From positions 186,001-250,000 of the forward strand of contig NZ_JAENJH010000003.1 in NCBI RefSeq assembly GCF_016595675.1: 64,000 bases of DNA. Reading direction: 5' to 3'. Below, piece after piece: positions 34,995-44,239 of the stretch (position 1 is its first letter; every line of letters starts with the position of its first letter). Made by a program: the position numbers and the translations under genes. Source of the DNA: Prauserella cavernicola. GTDB lineage: Bacteria; Actinomycetota; Actinomycetes; Mycobacteriales; Pseudonocardiaceae. The notes below the pieces were generated by a model. It saw only the letters and a program-made list of their open reading frames with translations, made no database searches and had not been told where the DNA came from.

Positions 34995-35022
34995 GAAGGA
35001 AATCCGGGCCCGGATTTTCTTC
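34995..35022 (-). terminator. terminator of the molybdenum hydroxylase operon
   Basis: A 28-bp near-perfect palindrome (GAAGGAAATCCGGG with its complement, one mismatch) begins three bases after the stop of the large-subunit gene. Confidence 0.75.
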
Positions 35023-35025
35023 GTC

Positions 35026-37239
35026 TCACAACAGCTTGTCCAGCGTGATCGGCAGGTCCCTGATCCGCTTGCCCGTCGCGTGGTGGATCGCGTTCGCGAT
35101 CGCGCCCGCCACGCCCGTGATACTCACCTCGCCGATGCCCACCAGGCCCAGCGGCATGGTCGGATCGGGTTCGTCGAGGTAGGTGATGTCGATCGGCGGG
35201 ATGTCCGCGTGCACGGGCACGTGGTACTCGGCCAGGCTCGGGTTCATGATCCGGCCGTTGCGCGGGTCGATCAGGGTCTGTTCGGCCAGCGCCATGCCGA
35301 TGCCCATCACGATGCCGCCCTTGAGCTGGCTCGTGGCCGTCTTCGCGTTCAGCACCCTGCCGACGTCGAAGGACGCCGTCCAGCGCGACACCCTGACCTC
35401 TCCGGTGTCGGGGTCGACCCTGACCTCGCAGAAGTGCGCGCCCAGGGCGGCCTTCATCCAGCGTCGTTGGTCCATCAGGAACTTCGACATGAACCTGAGC
35501 TGCCCGGCCATCCTGCCCAGCCGGGTGTCGGAGCCGACGGAGACCTCCAGCGACGGCAGGCCCTCGCGGGCCAGCACGGCGGCGGGGCTCTCCTGCGGTG
35601 ACCGGCCGAGTTTCGTCAGCTTCCGCTCGAGCTTCTCGCACGCGGCGAGCAGGCTGTTGGCCACGCTGGCGGTCTGCATCGACCCGCCCGCGCCCGGTGC
35701 CATCGGCAGCGTGGAGTCGCCGTACTCGACCCGCACGGACTCCACCGGAACGCCGAGTGCGTCGGCGGCGACCTGCGCCTGCACGGTCGCGCTGCCCATG
35801 CCCATCTCCTGCAGCCCGCAGTGCACCAGCACGGTGCCGTCGACGGAGAGCCGGACGACGACGTTGGCCACGAACAACATCGAGGGGTGAAACGCCGACG
35901 CCACGCCCATTCCGACGAGCCACCGGCCGTCGCGCATCGACCGCGGTTCCGGTGTGCGGTCGGCCCAGCCGAACCGCTCCGCGCCGACCCGGTAGGCCTC
36001 GCGCAGGTGGCGGCGCGCGAACTGCTTGCCGTCGATGGGATTGCGCTCGGGTTCGTTGTGCATCCGCAGCTCGATGGGATCCATACCGAGCTCGTACGCC
36101 AGCTCGTCGATCGACGCCTCGAGCGCGAAGGTGCCAATGGCCTCACCCGGCGCGCGCATGGCCGCGTTGGAGACGAGATCGAGCTCCACGAGGTTCTGTC
36201 GCACCAGGATGTTCTCGGCCGCGTACAGGTGCTTCGACTGCGAGGTGACGGCTTCCGGCGTGCCCCCGACGCGTCCGAGCCTGGTCACGCTCGTGTGGAT
36301 GAGCGAGGTGAGCGTGCCATCGGTGCGAGCGCCCAGCGCCACCCGCTGCGTCGAGGGCGTGCGCCCGCCGACGGTCCGGTACACGCTTTCCCTGGTCAGC
36401 ACCAGCCGCACCGGCCTGCCGGTGGCCCGCGCCGCCAGCGCCGTGAGGATCGTGCCCGCCCAGATGAAGCCCTTGCCGCCGAACCCGCCACCGACGAACG
36501 GCGCGATCACCCGGACGCTGCGCGTCGGGATGCCGAAGCGCAGCGCGAGGTGGGAGCGCAACCAGTCGATGCTCTGCGTCGCGTCGTGGACGGTCAGCCG
36601 GTCGCCGTCCCACACGGCCAGCGTCGCGTGCGGCTCGATGGCGTTGTGGTGCAGGGGCGGCGTGGTGAACCGCCTGTCGACCTTGACCGGAGCCGCGGTG
36701 AACGCGGCCTCGGCGTCGCCCTTCTTCGCCGAGCCCTGCATGACGAGATTGTTCTTCTGGGGCTTGGCTGCGGGCTCCTCGGCCGTGAAGTCCACGGTGG
36801 ACTCCGCGGTCTCGTAGGTGACGCGGACCAGTGCCGCTGCCTCGCGCGCCGCGAGCGCGGACTCCGCGACGACGACGGCGATCGGCTGCCCGTCCCAGTG
36901 CACCTCGTCGGTGTTCAGGTAGTTCACCGACGTGCCCGAGGCCATGGTGCTGAGGTCGGTCGGCGTGACCTTGCGCGGGGACTTCAACGCGGGGGCGTTG
37001 TGATGGGTGAGCACGGTGACCACGCCGGGGACGGCCGATGCCGCGGAGGTGTCGATCGCGGTGATCCGGCCTCGGCTGACGGTGGCGTGCACGAGTGCCG
37101 CGTGGGTGAGGTCCGGGTGGGAGAACTCCGCCGTGAACCGGGCCTCGCCGGTGGTCTTGGCCGTGCCGTCCACTCGGTCGACCGGCTTGCCGACGACGGA
37201 CTCTCTGGTCGTGGTGGTCTCGGGCAGGGTCTGGGTCAT
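35026..37239 (-). CDS. xanthine dehydrogenase family, molybdopterin-binding large subunit
   Basis: The 737-residue catalytic subunit holds the molybdenum cofactor. Recognisable parts are the Ald_Xan_dh_C domain ([41 protein letters not shown]), the cofactor-binding [56 protein letters not shown] and the active-site Glu in [13 protein letters not shown]. It may oxidise purines, aldehydes or N-heterocycles; the sequence does not choose. ATG at 37239 overlaps the stop of the FAD-subunit gene by 4 bases. It is last in a three-gene operon ending in a clear terminator. Confidence 0.92.
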   Translation of the reverse strand: MTQTLPETTTTRESVVGKPVDRVDGTAKTTGEARFTAEFSHPDLTHAALVHATVSRGRITAIDTSAASAVPGVVTVLTHHNAPALKSPRKVTPTDLSTMASGTSVNYLNTDEVHWDGQPIAVVVAESALAAREAAALVRVTYETAESTVDFTAEEPAAKPQKNNLVMQGSAKKGDAEAAFTAAPVKVDRRFTTPPLHHNAIEPHATLAVWDGDRLTVHDATQSIDWLRSHLALRFGIPTRSVRVIAPFVGGGFGGKGFIWAGTILTALAARATGRPVRLVLTRESVYRTVGGRTPSTQRVALGARTDGTLTSLIHTSVTRLGRVGGTPEAVTSQSKHLYAAENILVRQNLVELDLVSNAAMRAPGEAIGTFALEASIDELAYELGMDPIELRMHNEPERNPIDGKQFARRHLREAYRVGAERFGWADRTPEPRSMRDGRWLVGMGVASAFHPSMLFVANVVVRLSVDGTVLVHCGLQEMGMGSATVQAQVAADALGVPVESVRVEYGDSTLPMAPGAGGSMQTASVANSLLAACEKLERKLTKLGRSPQESPAAVLAREGLPSLEVSVGSDTRLGRMAGQLRFMSKFLMDQRRWMKAALGAHFCEVRVDPDTGEVRVSRWTASFDVGRVLNAKTATSQLKGGIVMGIGMALAEQTLIDPRNGRIMNPSLAEYHVPVHADIPPIDITYLDEPDPTMPLGLVGIGEVSITGVAGAIANAIHHATGKRIRDLPITLDKLL

Positions 37240-38228
37240 GCCGCGCTCCGGTCCGTGAGCAGGTCGCGCAGGGTCGCCACGATGGTGCGCCGCGCGAGCT
37301 CGATCTTGAAGTCGTTGCCGTCCTGGCTCGTCGCGCTCGCGAGCTCGGCCTCGGCTGCCGAGCGGAACGACTCCTCGGTCGCCGGTGCGCCCAGCAGCAC
37401 CCGCTCGGCCTCGGTGGCGCGCCACGGTTTGGGGGCGACGCCGCCGAGCGCGAGCCGCGCAGCGGTCACCGTGTCGTCGCGGACCTCCAGCGCCGCGGCC
37501 ACCGAGACCAGCGCGAAGGCGTACGACGCGCGGTCGCGCACTTTGCGGTAGCGGGACCGCGTGGTGACCGGAGCGGGCAGTTCGACGGACGTCACGAGCT
37601 CGTCCGGTGCGAGCGCGGTCTCGACGTGCGGGGTGGAGCCGGGCAGGTGGTGGAACTCGGTGAGCGGGATGCGCCGGGTTCCCCGGGTGCTCTCCACCTC
37701 GACCTCCGCGTCCAGCGCGGCGAGCGCCACGCACAGGTCGGAGGGATGGGCGGCGATGCAGTGGTCGCTGACCCCGAGCACACCGTGGTTGCGCGTGAAG
37801 CCGCCGAGCGCCGAGCAGCCGCTCCCGGGTTCGCGCTTGTTGCAGGCCGAGGCCTCGTCGTAGAAGTACAGGCACCGCGTGCGCTGCAGCAGGTTGCCGC
37901 CGACGGTGGCCATGTTGCGCAGCTGGGCCGAGGCGCCGCCCAGAACCGCCTGGGACACCACGGGATAGCGGGTGCGGACGAGGGGATGCGCGGCGAGTGA
38001 GCTGTTGCGCACGAGCGCACCGATCCGGACACCGCCGCCGGGCAGTTCGTCGATGCCGGTGAGCGGCAGCCTGCTGATGTCGACGACCACGTCGGGCCGT
38101 TCGATGTTCTCGCGCATCAGGTCGACCAGGTTCGTGCCACCGCCGAGGAACTTCGCGTTCGGCTCGGTGGCGATGGTCCGCAGCGCGGTCTCCACGTCGG
38201 GCGCGCGTACGTAGGAGAAGGTCCTCAT
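37236..38228 (-). CDS. xanthine dehydrogenase family, FAD-binding subunit
   Basis: The 330-residue subunit has the FAD_binding_5 pattern: [16 protein letters not shown], the FAD pyrophosphate loop [17 protein letters not shown], then [20 protein letters not shown] and [22 protein letters not shown]. The Cys-rich loop in this last segment may bind an additional iron-sulfur cluster, as in the 4-hydroxybenzoyl-CoA-reductase-like branch; this is inferred. Two overlaps of 4 bases tie it to the small and large subunit genes. It passes electrons from the 2Fe-2S subunit to FAD. Confidence 0.92.
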   Translation of the reverse strand: MRTFSYVRAPDVETALRTIATEPNAKFLGGGTNLVDLMRENIERPDVVVDISRLPLTGIDELPGGGVRIGALVRNSSLAAHPLVRTRYPVVSQAVLGGASAQLRNMATVGGNLLQRTRCLYFYDEASACNKREPGSGCSALGGFTRNHGVLGVSDHCIAAHPSDLCVALAALDAEVEVESTRGTRRIPLTEFHHLPGSTPHVETALAPDELVTSVELPAPVTTRSRYRKVRDRASYAFALVSVAAALEVRDDTVTAARLALGGVAPKPWRATEAERVLLGAPATEESFRSAAEAELASATSQDGNDFKIELARRTIVATLRDLLTDRSAA

Positions 38229-38707
38229 CCCGCGACCTCCTGGATCGCCTCGACGATGCCGTTGTAAGCGCCGCAGCGGCACAGGTTGCCGCTCATGCGC
38301 TCGCGGATCTCGGCACCGGACAGGTGCGAGCCGGAGCCCTGGCCGGTGACGGCGCTGGGCATGCCCTCCTTGTGCTCGGCGAGCATCCCGACCGCCGAGC
38401 AGATCTGGCCGGACGTGCAGTAGCCGCACTGGAAGCCGTCGTGCCGGACGAACGCCGCCTGCAAAGGGTGGTCGATCCCCTCGATGGTCGTGATCTCGGC
38501 GCCCTCGTACTGCACGGCGAGCGCGAGACAGGAGTTGATCCGCTCGCCGTCGGCGAGCACCGTGCAGGCGCCGCAGGCGCCCTGGTCACACCCCTTCTTG
38601 GTGCCGGTGAGGCCGAGGTGCTCGCGCAGCGCGTCGAGCAGGCTGACCTGTGGCTGGATGTCGAGCGGGTGGTCCGCTCCGTTCACGCGCAATCGCACCT
38701 CGGCCAC
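38225..38707 (-). CDS. xanthine dehydrogenase family, 2Fe-2S subunit
   Basis: The 160-residue ferredoxin-like subunit has two 2Fe-2S clusters. The N-terminal plant-type cluster is in [19 protein letters not shown] with the fourth Cys in RINSC. The C-terminal cluster uses [10 protein letters not shown] and [15 protein letters not shown]. It leads the operon and transfers electrons between the molybdenum centre and FAD. A TetR gene is divergent, and a 45-bp inverted-repeat region lies between them. Confidence 0.95.
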   Translation of the reverse strand: MAEVRLRVNGADHPLDIQPQVSLLDALREHLGLTGTKKGCDQGACGACTVLADGERINSCLALAVQYEGAEITTIEGIDHPLQAAFVRHDGFQCGYCTSGQICSAVGMLAEHKEGMPSAVTGQGSGSHLSGAEIRERMSGNLCRCGAYNGIVEAIQEVAG

Positions 38708-38740
38708 GTGGATCCCCTTCGTCGGTCCGGTATGGCCAAA

Positions 38741-38785
38741 TTAACAGAACGACGTTCACCTAACAAGAGGACGGCGTTCTGTTAA
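38741..38785. promoter_or_regulatory. inverted-repeat operator between hydroxylase operon and TetR
   Basis: TTAACAGAACG (38741-38751) and its exact complement (38775-38785) are 23 bases apart, centred in the 102-base divergent promoter region. A -10-like TATACT follows at 38795 for the TetR gene. The likely ligand is the adjacent TetR protein. Confidence 0.65.
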
Positions 38786-38809
38786 ATCGGGATCTATACT
38801 GATCCGGTT

Positions 38810-39454
38810 ATGGCTGAGTCGACGTTCGTGCGGGCCAGGCGGCCGGAGCACAAGCAGCAGCGACGCGACGCCATCCTCGTGGCGGCGCGGGACCTCGCCG
38901 TCGAGTCCGGGGTTCGCAACGTGAGCCTCGGCAGCGTCGCCGCGGCGGTGGGAATCGCGAAGTCCAACGTCGTCCGCTACTTCGGCACCCGCGAAGAGAT
39001 CTACCTCGAGCTCGCCGCCGAGTGCTGGCAGGAGTGGGCCGACGAGGTCGCCCGGCGGCTCGGCAGCGGCGACGACGTCATCGACACCCTGGCCGAGACC
39101 CTCGCCGAGCGGCCGTTGTTCTGCGACCTGCTCGGCCACACGTCCACCACGCTCGAGCACAACGTCTCCGTCTCGGCCGCCGCCGAGTTCAAACGCACGG
39201 TGCTGGGCGTCATCACCGAGGTCGGGGCGGCCGTGGCCGCCGCGCGCCCGGACCTGACCGACGTGGAGAGCCGGGACCTGGCCGCCATGGCCTCCGGGGT
39301 CGCCAGCATGCTCTACCCGGCGGCCAACCCGCCGCCGACGCTCGTCGAGGTCTACGCGCAGAACCCGGACCTCGCAGCCGCGTGCCTGCCGTTCACCCCC
39401 ACGTTGAAGCGTGCGCTCGCCGCGCTGGCCGCGGGACTGCCGACCCTGCGTTAG
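38810..39454 (+). CDS. TetR-family regulator of the molybdenum hydroxylase operon
   Basis: The 214-residue regulator has the TetR HTH at residues about 15-60 (KQQRRDAILVAARDLAVESG, VSLGSVAAAVGIAKSNVVRYFGTREEIYLELA). A helical ligand domain of the TetR_C_17-like kind follows. It is divergent from the 2Fe-2S subunit gene, with an inverted repeat between them, so it should repress that operon and itself. A TATACT -10-like element very close to the ATG suggests a short or absent leader. The stop overlaps that of the following convergent kinase gene by 4 bases. Confidence 0.88.
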   Translation: MAESTFVRARRPEHKQQRRDAILVAARDLAVESGVRNVSLGSVAAAVGIAKSNVVRYFGTREEIYLELAAECWQEWADEVARRLGSGDDVIDTLAETLAERPLFCDLLGHTSTTLEHNVSVSAAAEFKRTVLGVITEVGAAVAAARPDLTDVESRDLAAMASGVASMLYPAANPPPTLVEVYAQNPDLAAACLPFTPTLKRALAALAAGLPTLR

Positions 39455-41274
39455 GGCGTCGGCAGTTCGCTGATCACCGCGTTGGCGAAGTCCTGCGCCC
39501 GCTCGCACGGCCGGTCCGGGGCAGAGGTGTGGAAGAGCCGGATGAGCTCGGTGCGTTCGTCGTCGATCCCGCGATGGGTCCACGTGAGCGCGCACGTGTC
39601 GCCTTCGACCACCCGCTGGTAGCCGGTGACCCCATCGAGCTCCACCGGCTCGAAGCCCTCCTCGGGGCCCGCGTCGGGGAACCACTGTTCCACCGACATC
39701 CGCATCAGGGCGCCCGAGCTCCACTCGCACGTGCGCAGTCCGGTCAGCTCCTTGCCGGTGACCGCGCCGAGCAGCTCTCCCGCTCGGGAATCGTCCACAA
39801 AGGAGCACGGATCGCGGGGAATCGCACTGGTGTCCGGCAGGTCCCAGACGGCCGCACCCGTGCGCAGGCGCTCCACGGTCGCCGACAGCGCGGCCTCGGC
39901 GCGGTCGCAGTCATGCTCGCCGCGGTCCTCGACGGTGATGCCCAGCTTCGGATCGTCGGGCAGCTGCACGGTCACCTCGCAGCCGCCGCTCAGGTCGTTG
40001 TGCAGCACCGGGAGTCCCTGGATCCGCGTGCTGCCCGGCTGCGCGCCCGGCGCCGTCAGGGCCTGACCGAGGTGGAGGTCGAGCGAGTCCCCGCCGGGCA
40101 GCCGGTAGTCGCAGCGGTCGAGGTACAGCGAGTCCTCGGGTTCGAGCGAGCCCAGCCCGTCGAAGCCGTCGGCGAGTACGGCGCAGGGATCGATGCCGCG
40201 CAGTCGTTCCGTACTCAGCGCCTGCTCGACCGGTAGCCGCATCGCCTGCGGCTCCGCCTGCCCCGGCTCGGCGCTGCCGAGGTTCACCGCGACGATCGCA
40301 GCCGCCGCGAGTGCGGCCACTCCGGCCGCCGCTGCCGCGACCACCTTCGCGCGCCGTCGCGGTGGCGGGTGCGCGGGCGGTGGCAGCGGGGCGGGCCAGG
40401 ACAGCACGGTCCGCACTCCCGACTCCTGCTGCTCGATCAGCTGCCGCACCGCGAACGGCCACGCGAACCCCGGTGTCGCTGAGCCGAGGTGGTCGAGGAT
40501 CTGCGCGGGCGTCGGCCGCCGTGCCGGGTCCTTGGCCAGACACGGCTCCGCCAGCGCGCGGATCTCCGGCGGCACGGCGGAGAGGTCGGGCTCGTCGTGC
40601 ACGATGTTGTAAAGCGTCTGTGGCGCGGTCTCGCCGGTGAACGGACTGCGCCCGGTGGCGGCCAGCACCAGCAGCACGCCGAGCGAGAACACGTCGCTCG
40701 CGGGCGTCAGGTGGGCGCCGTCGGCCTGCTCCGGCGACATGAACGACGGCGAGCCGACCACCGCGCCCGTGCCCGTGAGGTCGGAACCCTCCGCGGCGCG
40801 GGCGATCCCGAAGTCGATCACGCGCGGCCCGTCGGCGGCGAGCAGCACGTTGCCAGGCTTGAGATCGCGGTGGATCAGCCCGGCGCGGTGGATGTCGGCC
40901 AGCGCCGACGCCAGGCCGATCGCCAGCTGTCGCAGCGCGTCCGCCGGCAATGGTCCGGCTGCTTTGATCGCCGAGTCCAGCGGCGGTCCGGCCACGAACA
41001 CCGACGCGAGCCAGGGGATCTCGGCTGTGGGATCGGCGTCCAGCACGGCGGCGGTGTAGGCGCCGGACACGCGGCGGGAGACCGCCACCTCGTGGGCGAA
41101 GCGCGCCCGGAAACCCGGTTCGTGCGCGAAGTCCTGGTGGATCTGCTTCACGGCGGCGACGCGGCCGTCCGGACCCGCGGCGAGGACGACGCGGCCCATG
41201 CCGCCCACGCCCAGCTCCGCCAGCGGACGGTAGCGGCCGACCGGCGCGGCCTCGTCGGGTCTCAGCGGCCTCAT
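39451..41274 (-). CDS. receptor-type Ser/Thr protein kinase
   Basis: The 607-residue protein has a cytosolic N-terminal kinase domain: Gly loop ELGVGGMGRV, Lys43 in AAVKQI, HRDLKPGN at about 135-142, DFG at 154-156 and PEQADG. A Pro-rich juxtamembrane segment and TM helix (about 310-332) follow. The extracellular part has two related Cys-containing modules (IDPCAVLADGF...RCDYRL and DPCSFVDDSRAG...RTCEWSS), like DUF3558. It is the last gene of trpS-kinase-kinase, overlapping the preceding kinase by 4 bases. The two kinases are paralogues and probably sense wall or envelope state. Confidence 0.9.
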   Translation of the reverse strand: MRPLRPDEAAPVGRYRPLAELGVGGMGRVVLAAGPDGRVAAVKQIHQDFAHEPGFRARFAHEVAVSRRVSGAYTAAVLDADPTAEIPWLASVFVAGPPLDSAIKAAGPLPADALRQLAIGLASALADIHRAGLIHRDLKPGNVLLAADGPRVIDFGIARAAEGSDLTGTGAVVGSPSFMSPEQADGAHLTPASDVFSLGVLLVLAATGRSPFTGETAPQTLYNIVHDEPDLSAVPPEIRALAEPCLAKDPARRPTPAQILDHLGSATPGFAWPFAVRQLIEQQESGVRTVLSWPAPLPPPAHPPPRRRAKVVAAAAAGVAALAAAAIVAVNLGSAEPGQAEPQAMRLPVEQALSTERLRGIDPCAVLADGFDGLGSLEPEDSLYLDRCDYRLPGGDSLDLHLGQALTAPGAQPGSTRIQGLPVLHNDLSGGCEVTVQLPDDPKLGITVEDRGEHDCDRAEAALSATVERLRTGAAVWDLPDTSAIPRDPCSFVDDSRAGELLGAVTGKELTGLRTCEWSSGALMRMSVEQWFPDAGPEEGFEPVELDGVTGYQRVVEGDTCALTWTHRGIDDERTELIRLFHTSAPDRPCERAQDFANAVISELPTP

Positions 41275-43127
41275 GTCCGCGGCAGTCTCGGCATGATCGT
41301 CTCGGCGAATCGCCGGGTCTTGGCGCAGACCGTGTTCACATCGGACCCGCTGCCGGTCGCGCGGTAGTGCACGTCGACCACCTCGGTGAAGCCCTCCTCG
41401 ACCGGAATGTGCGACCACCGCACCGCGCACGCGGGGCTGCCGCCGTCGGGGTAGCGCTGCTCGTGGACCGTGGTGTCGCCCAGCCGCAACGAGACCTCGG
41501 GCTGACCGCCGTTGCCGGGCGCGACGGCGCGTTCGAGGCTCACGTCGACCGTGCCCGTGACGCTCCACTCGCAGCCGTGCAGCCCGTCCGGCACGGTCTC
41601 GGTGACCAGCCCGAAGATGTCGCCCGCCTCGCCGTCGTCCGCGAGCTCGCACGGGTCGACGGTCGCGAGGGTGCCCTCGGCGTCCTGCCAGTCACCGTTC
41701 CCGTCGCGGATCGTCGTGATCGCTTCGCCGAGCCTGGTCCGCGCCGTGTCGCACGCGTTCGGGTCGCTGCCGCCCGGCCCCTGCTTGGCGGCTCCGCTGA
41801 TCCCGTGGGTCGGCTGGTCCGGGATCAGGGCGTACACGGTGCAGTTGCCGCGCGAGTCGGGCCCGTCGACCGCGGCGGGTAGCCCGGCGATCTCCTCGGA
41901 CGCGGTGACATCCGACGGGATGCGGTCGCCGATCTCGACGTCGAACCAGTACTGCTCGGACGTTTCGTAGGTGCAGCTGAAGAAGTGCACGTCGATCTTC
42001 GGCGTCATGCCGTCGCCGAGTACCCGGCACGGGTCGACCGATCGCAGCCCGGCCGCGCTCAGCGGCTCGGGTGGCGCCGTACTGGTCGAGGCCGCTGAGG
42101 CCGCCGCCGCAGGAACCGCGGTGCCCGCGTGCTTCTCGTTGACGTCGAGCAGCGTGGCGGCCAGCACGGTGCCGCCGAGCAGCACCAGCACCGCGAGCAA
42201 CGCCAGCACGGGCCGCAGCCGGGAAGGCTTCGCAGAGTCCGGTTCGGACAGTGTGGCGACGGCCTGCTCCTGCTGCGCGGTGATCTGCTCGTGCACGGCC
42301 GCGGGCCACGGCCGTTCGCTCGGCGCCACCGGGCCGAGTGCGTCCAGCAGCTCTTCCGGCGACGGCCGGTCTGCCGGGTCCTTCGCCAGACACGGCTCGA
42401 GCAACGAAAGAATCTCGGCGGGAACCGCGCGCAGATCCGGTTCGGTGTGCACGACGTTGTAGAGCATCTGCGGCGTCGACGCGCCCGCGAACGGACTCCG
42501 GCCCGTCGCCGCCAGCGCGAGCAACGCGCCGACCGAGAACACGTCGCTCGCCGGCGTCAGCTGACGCCCTTCGGCCTGTTCCGGTGACATGAAGCCCGGC
42601 GACCCGATGACCGAGCCCGTGCGGGTCAGCTCCGAGTTGCCCTCGGTCGCCCTCGCGATGCCGAAGTCGATCACCCGAGGGCCGTCGGCCGCGAGGATCA
42701 CGTTGCTGGGCTTGAGATCCCGGTGCACGAGACCCGCGCGGTGGATGTCGGCCAGCGCGGCCGCGAGGCCCGCGGCGAGGTAGCGCAGCGACTCGACCGG
42801 GAACGGCCCGGCCGCGGCGACGGCCTCGCGTAGCGAAGGGCCTGGCACGTAGACCGACGCCAGCCACGGCGACACCGCGTTCGGATCCGCGTCCATGACC
42901 GCGGCCGTGTACGCGCCCGACACGAGCCGCGACGCCTCGACCTCGCGGGCGAACCGCTCGCGGAAGTCCTCACTGTGCGCGAAACCGGGATGGATCCGCT
43001 TGACCGCCGCGAACCGGCCGTCAGGCGCGACCGCGAGCAGCACCCGACCCATGCCGCCGGAACCGAGCGAGGCGAGCAGGCGATAACGCCCGGCGTGCCT
43101 CGGCTCGCCCTCGTGCAGAGGCTCCAC
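41271..43127 (-). CDS. receptor-type Ser/Thr protein kinase, paralogue
   Basis: The 618-residue paralogue of the next gene has the same order: kinase domain (LGSGGMGRVL, Lys43 in AAVKRI, HRDLKPSN, DFGIARA, SPEQAEG), TM helix (about 302-326, VLALLAVLVLLGGTVLAATLL) and an extracellular region. That region has two DPC-type modules (SVDPCRVLGDGM and TVDPCELADDGEAGDIFG), each with a second Cys. It begins with GTG 12 bases after trpS. The pair arose by tandem duplication and diverged in the outer domains, suggesting different ligands. Confidence 0.9.
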   Translation of the reverse strand: MEPLHEGEPRHAGRYRLLASLGSGGMGRVLLAVAPDGRFAAVKRIHPGFAHSEDFRERFAREVEASRLVSGAYTAAVMDADPNAVSPWLASVYVPGPSLREAVAAAGPFPVESLRYLAAGLAAALADIHRAGLVHRDLKPSNVILAADGPRVIDFGIARATEGNSELTRTGSVIGSPGFMSPEQAEGRQLTPASDVFSVGALLALAATGRSPFAGASTPQMLYNVVHTEPDLRAVPAEILSLLEPCLAKDPADRPSPEELLDALGPVAPSERPWPAAVHEQITAQQEQAVATLSEPDSAKPSRLRPVLALLAVLVLLGGTVLAATLLDVNEKHAGTAVPAAAASAASTSTAPPEPLSAAGLRSVDPCRVLGDGMTPKIDVHFFSCTYETSEQYWFDVEIGDRIPSDVTASEEIAGLPAAVDGPDSRGNCTVYALIPDQPTHGISGAAKQGPGGSDPNACDTARTRLGEAITTIRDGNGDWQDAEGTLATVDPCELADDGEAGDIFGLVTETVPDGLHGCEWSVTGTVDVSLERAVAPGNGGQPEVSLRLGDTTVHEQRYPDGGSPACAVRWSHIPVEEGFTEVVDVHYRATGSGSDVNTVCAKTRRFAETIMPRLPRT

Positions 43128-43139
43128 GTCGGAACCGGG

Positions 43140-44168
43140 TTACTTGCTGATGCCGACGGCCTTGCGCACGGACGTGAGCACCCGGCCCGCGCGCTCTCGC
43201 GCCTGCTCCGCGCCCTCGGCGAGCATCGTGTCCAGCTCGCTGCCCGGCTCCATCAGTGCGTCGTAGCGCTCCCGCAGCGGCGTGAGCTCGGTGTTGAGCA
43301 CCTCGAACAGCACGTTCTTCAGCTCGCCCCAGCCCATGCCTCCCTGCTCGAGGCGCTTGCGGGTGTCGGCGACGACATCGGCGGCCGACGGCGGCGCGAA
43401 CTGCTCGAGGATCTGGAACACCGGCGAGCCGTCCGGGTCCTTCGGGTCCTCCACCGGCGTGCTGTCGGTCGGGATGCGCCGCACGAGCTTCTTCAGCTTG
43501 TTCTCGGGCAGGAACAGCGGAATGGTGTTGTCGTAGGACTTGCTCATCTTCCGGCCGTCGAGGCCCGGCAGTGTCTGCCCGGTGCCGACCTCGGGGACGA
43601 CCGCCTTCGGGATCTTGAACGAGTACGACTTGCCGTACAGGTGGTTGAAGCTGCCCGCGATGTCGGCCGCGTACTCGACGTGCTGCACCTGGTCCCTGCC
43701 CACCGGCACGACGTCGGACTCCATGATCAGGATGTCGACGGCCATGAGGACCGGGTAGTTGTACAGGCCCATGTTCACGCCCGCGTCCGGCTCCTCGCCC
43801 GCCTCGACGTTGCGGTCGCGGGCGGCCTTGTACGCGTGCGCCCTGTTCATCAGGCCCTTGCCCGTGACGCAGGACATCACCCAGTTGAGCTCGAAGATCT
43901 CGGGGACGTCGGACTGCACGTAGAACGTCGTCCGCCGTGGGTCGAGGCCCGCGGCCACCCACGTCGCGGCCACCGAGCGCGAGTAGTGCCGGAGCAGCTC
44001 GGGATCGCGCACGGTCGTGAGCGCGTGGTAGTCGGCGATGAAGTAGACCGAGTCGTACTGCTCAGCCAGCTGCAGCGCCGGGCGGATCGCCCCGATCAGG
44101 TTGCCCAGGTGGGGCTCGCCGGTCGGCTTGATGCCGGTCAAGGAGACCTTGGCTACGGGCTGTGACAT
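43140..44168 (-). CDS. trpS: tryptophanyl-tRNA synthetase
   Basis: The 342-residue class I synthetase has TGIKPTGEPHLGNLIGAIRPAL (the HIGH-like PHLGN) and KMSKSYDNTIPLF (KMSKS), with GRDQVQHVE and VMSCVTGKGLMNRAHAYK between them. It charges tRNA-Trp. ATG at 44168 is preferred; another ATG three codons earlier (44177) is possible. It lies upstream of two receptor kinases on the same strand, 12 bases apart, and is divergent from an aromatic amino-acid decarboxylase. The branch with this motif set can be a second trpS in actinomycetes, sometimes linked to antibiotic resistance; this cannot be decided here. Confidence 0.95.
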   Translation of the reverse strand: MSQPVAKVSLTGIKPTGEPHLGNLIGAIRPALQLAEQYDSVYFIADYHALTTVRDPELLRHYSRSVAATWVAAGLDPRRTTFYVQSDVPEIFELNWVMSCVTGKGLMNRAHAYKAARDRNVEAGEEPDAGVNMGLYNYPVLMAVDILIMESDVVPVGRDQVQHVEYAADIAGSFNHLYGKSYSFKIPKAVVPEVGTGQTLPGLDGRKMSKSYDNTIPLFLPENKLKKLVRRIPTDSTPVEDPKDPDGSPVFQILEQFAPPSAADVVADTRKRLEQGGMGWGELKNVLFEVLNTELTPLRERYDALMEPGSELDTMLAEGAEQARERAGRVLTSVRKAVGISK

Positions 44169-44239
44169 GCGAGCCATCCTACTGACCAGCGGCGACCGAA
44201 CAGCCCTCAGGTGAGCTGAACGCGGGCTACTCTCGCGGC

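Larger units (their letters stand above)
34136..35025. other. A+T-richer, gene-poor stretch
   Basis: About 890 bases without a convincing gene. A plus-strand frame at 34286-34579 lacks family pattern and a good start. The stretch from about 34480 to 34800 is the most A+T-rich of the window. An imperfect inverted repeat lies at 34901-34927 and the terminator of the molybdenum hydroxylase operon at 34995-35022. The promoter of the 386-aa gene must lie at its left end. This may be the right flank of the acquired island. Confidence 0.55.

Noticed and set aside
21003-35025. att direct repeat of the tRNA-Ala 3' end flanking the island
   Set aside because: No second copy of the T-arm/acceptor segment was seen by eye up to the molybdenum hydroxylase operon, and no integrase gene is present.
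39022-40236. Long plus-strand frame over the TetR end and a kinase 3' part
   Set aside because: Shadow of two real genes in other frames; Arg/Gly/Ala-rich without domains.
43140-44168. T-box leader for trpS
   Set aside because: Only about 70 bases separate trpS from the divergent decarboxylase, too short, and no T-box core sequence is seen.
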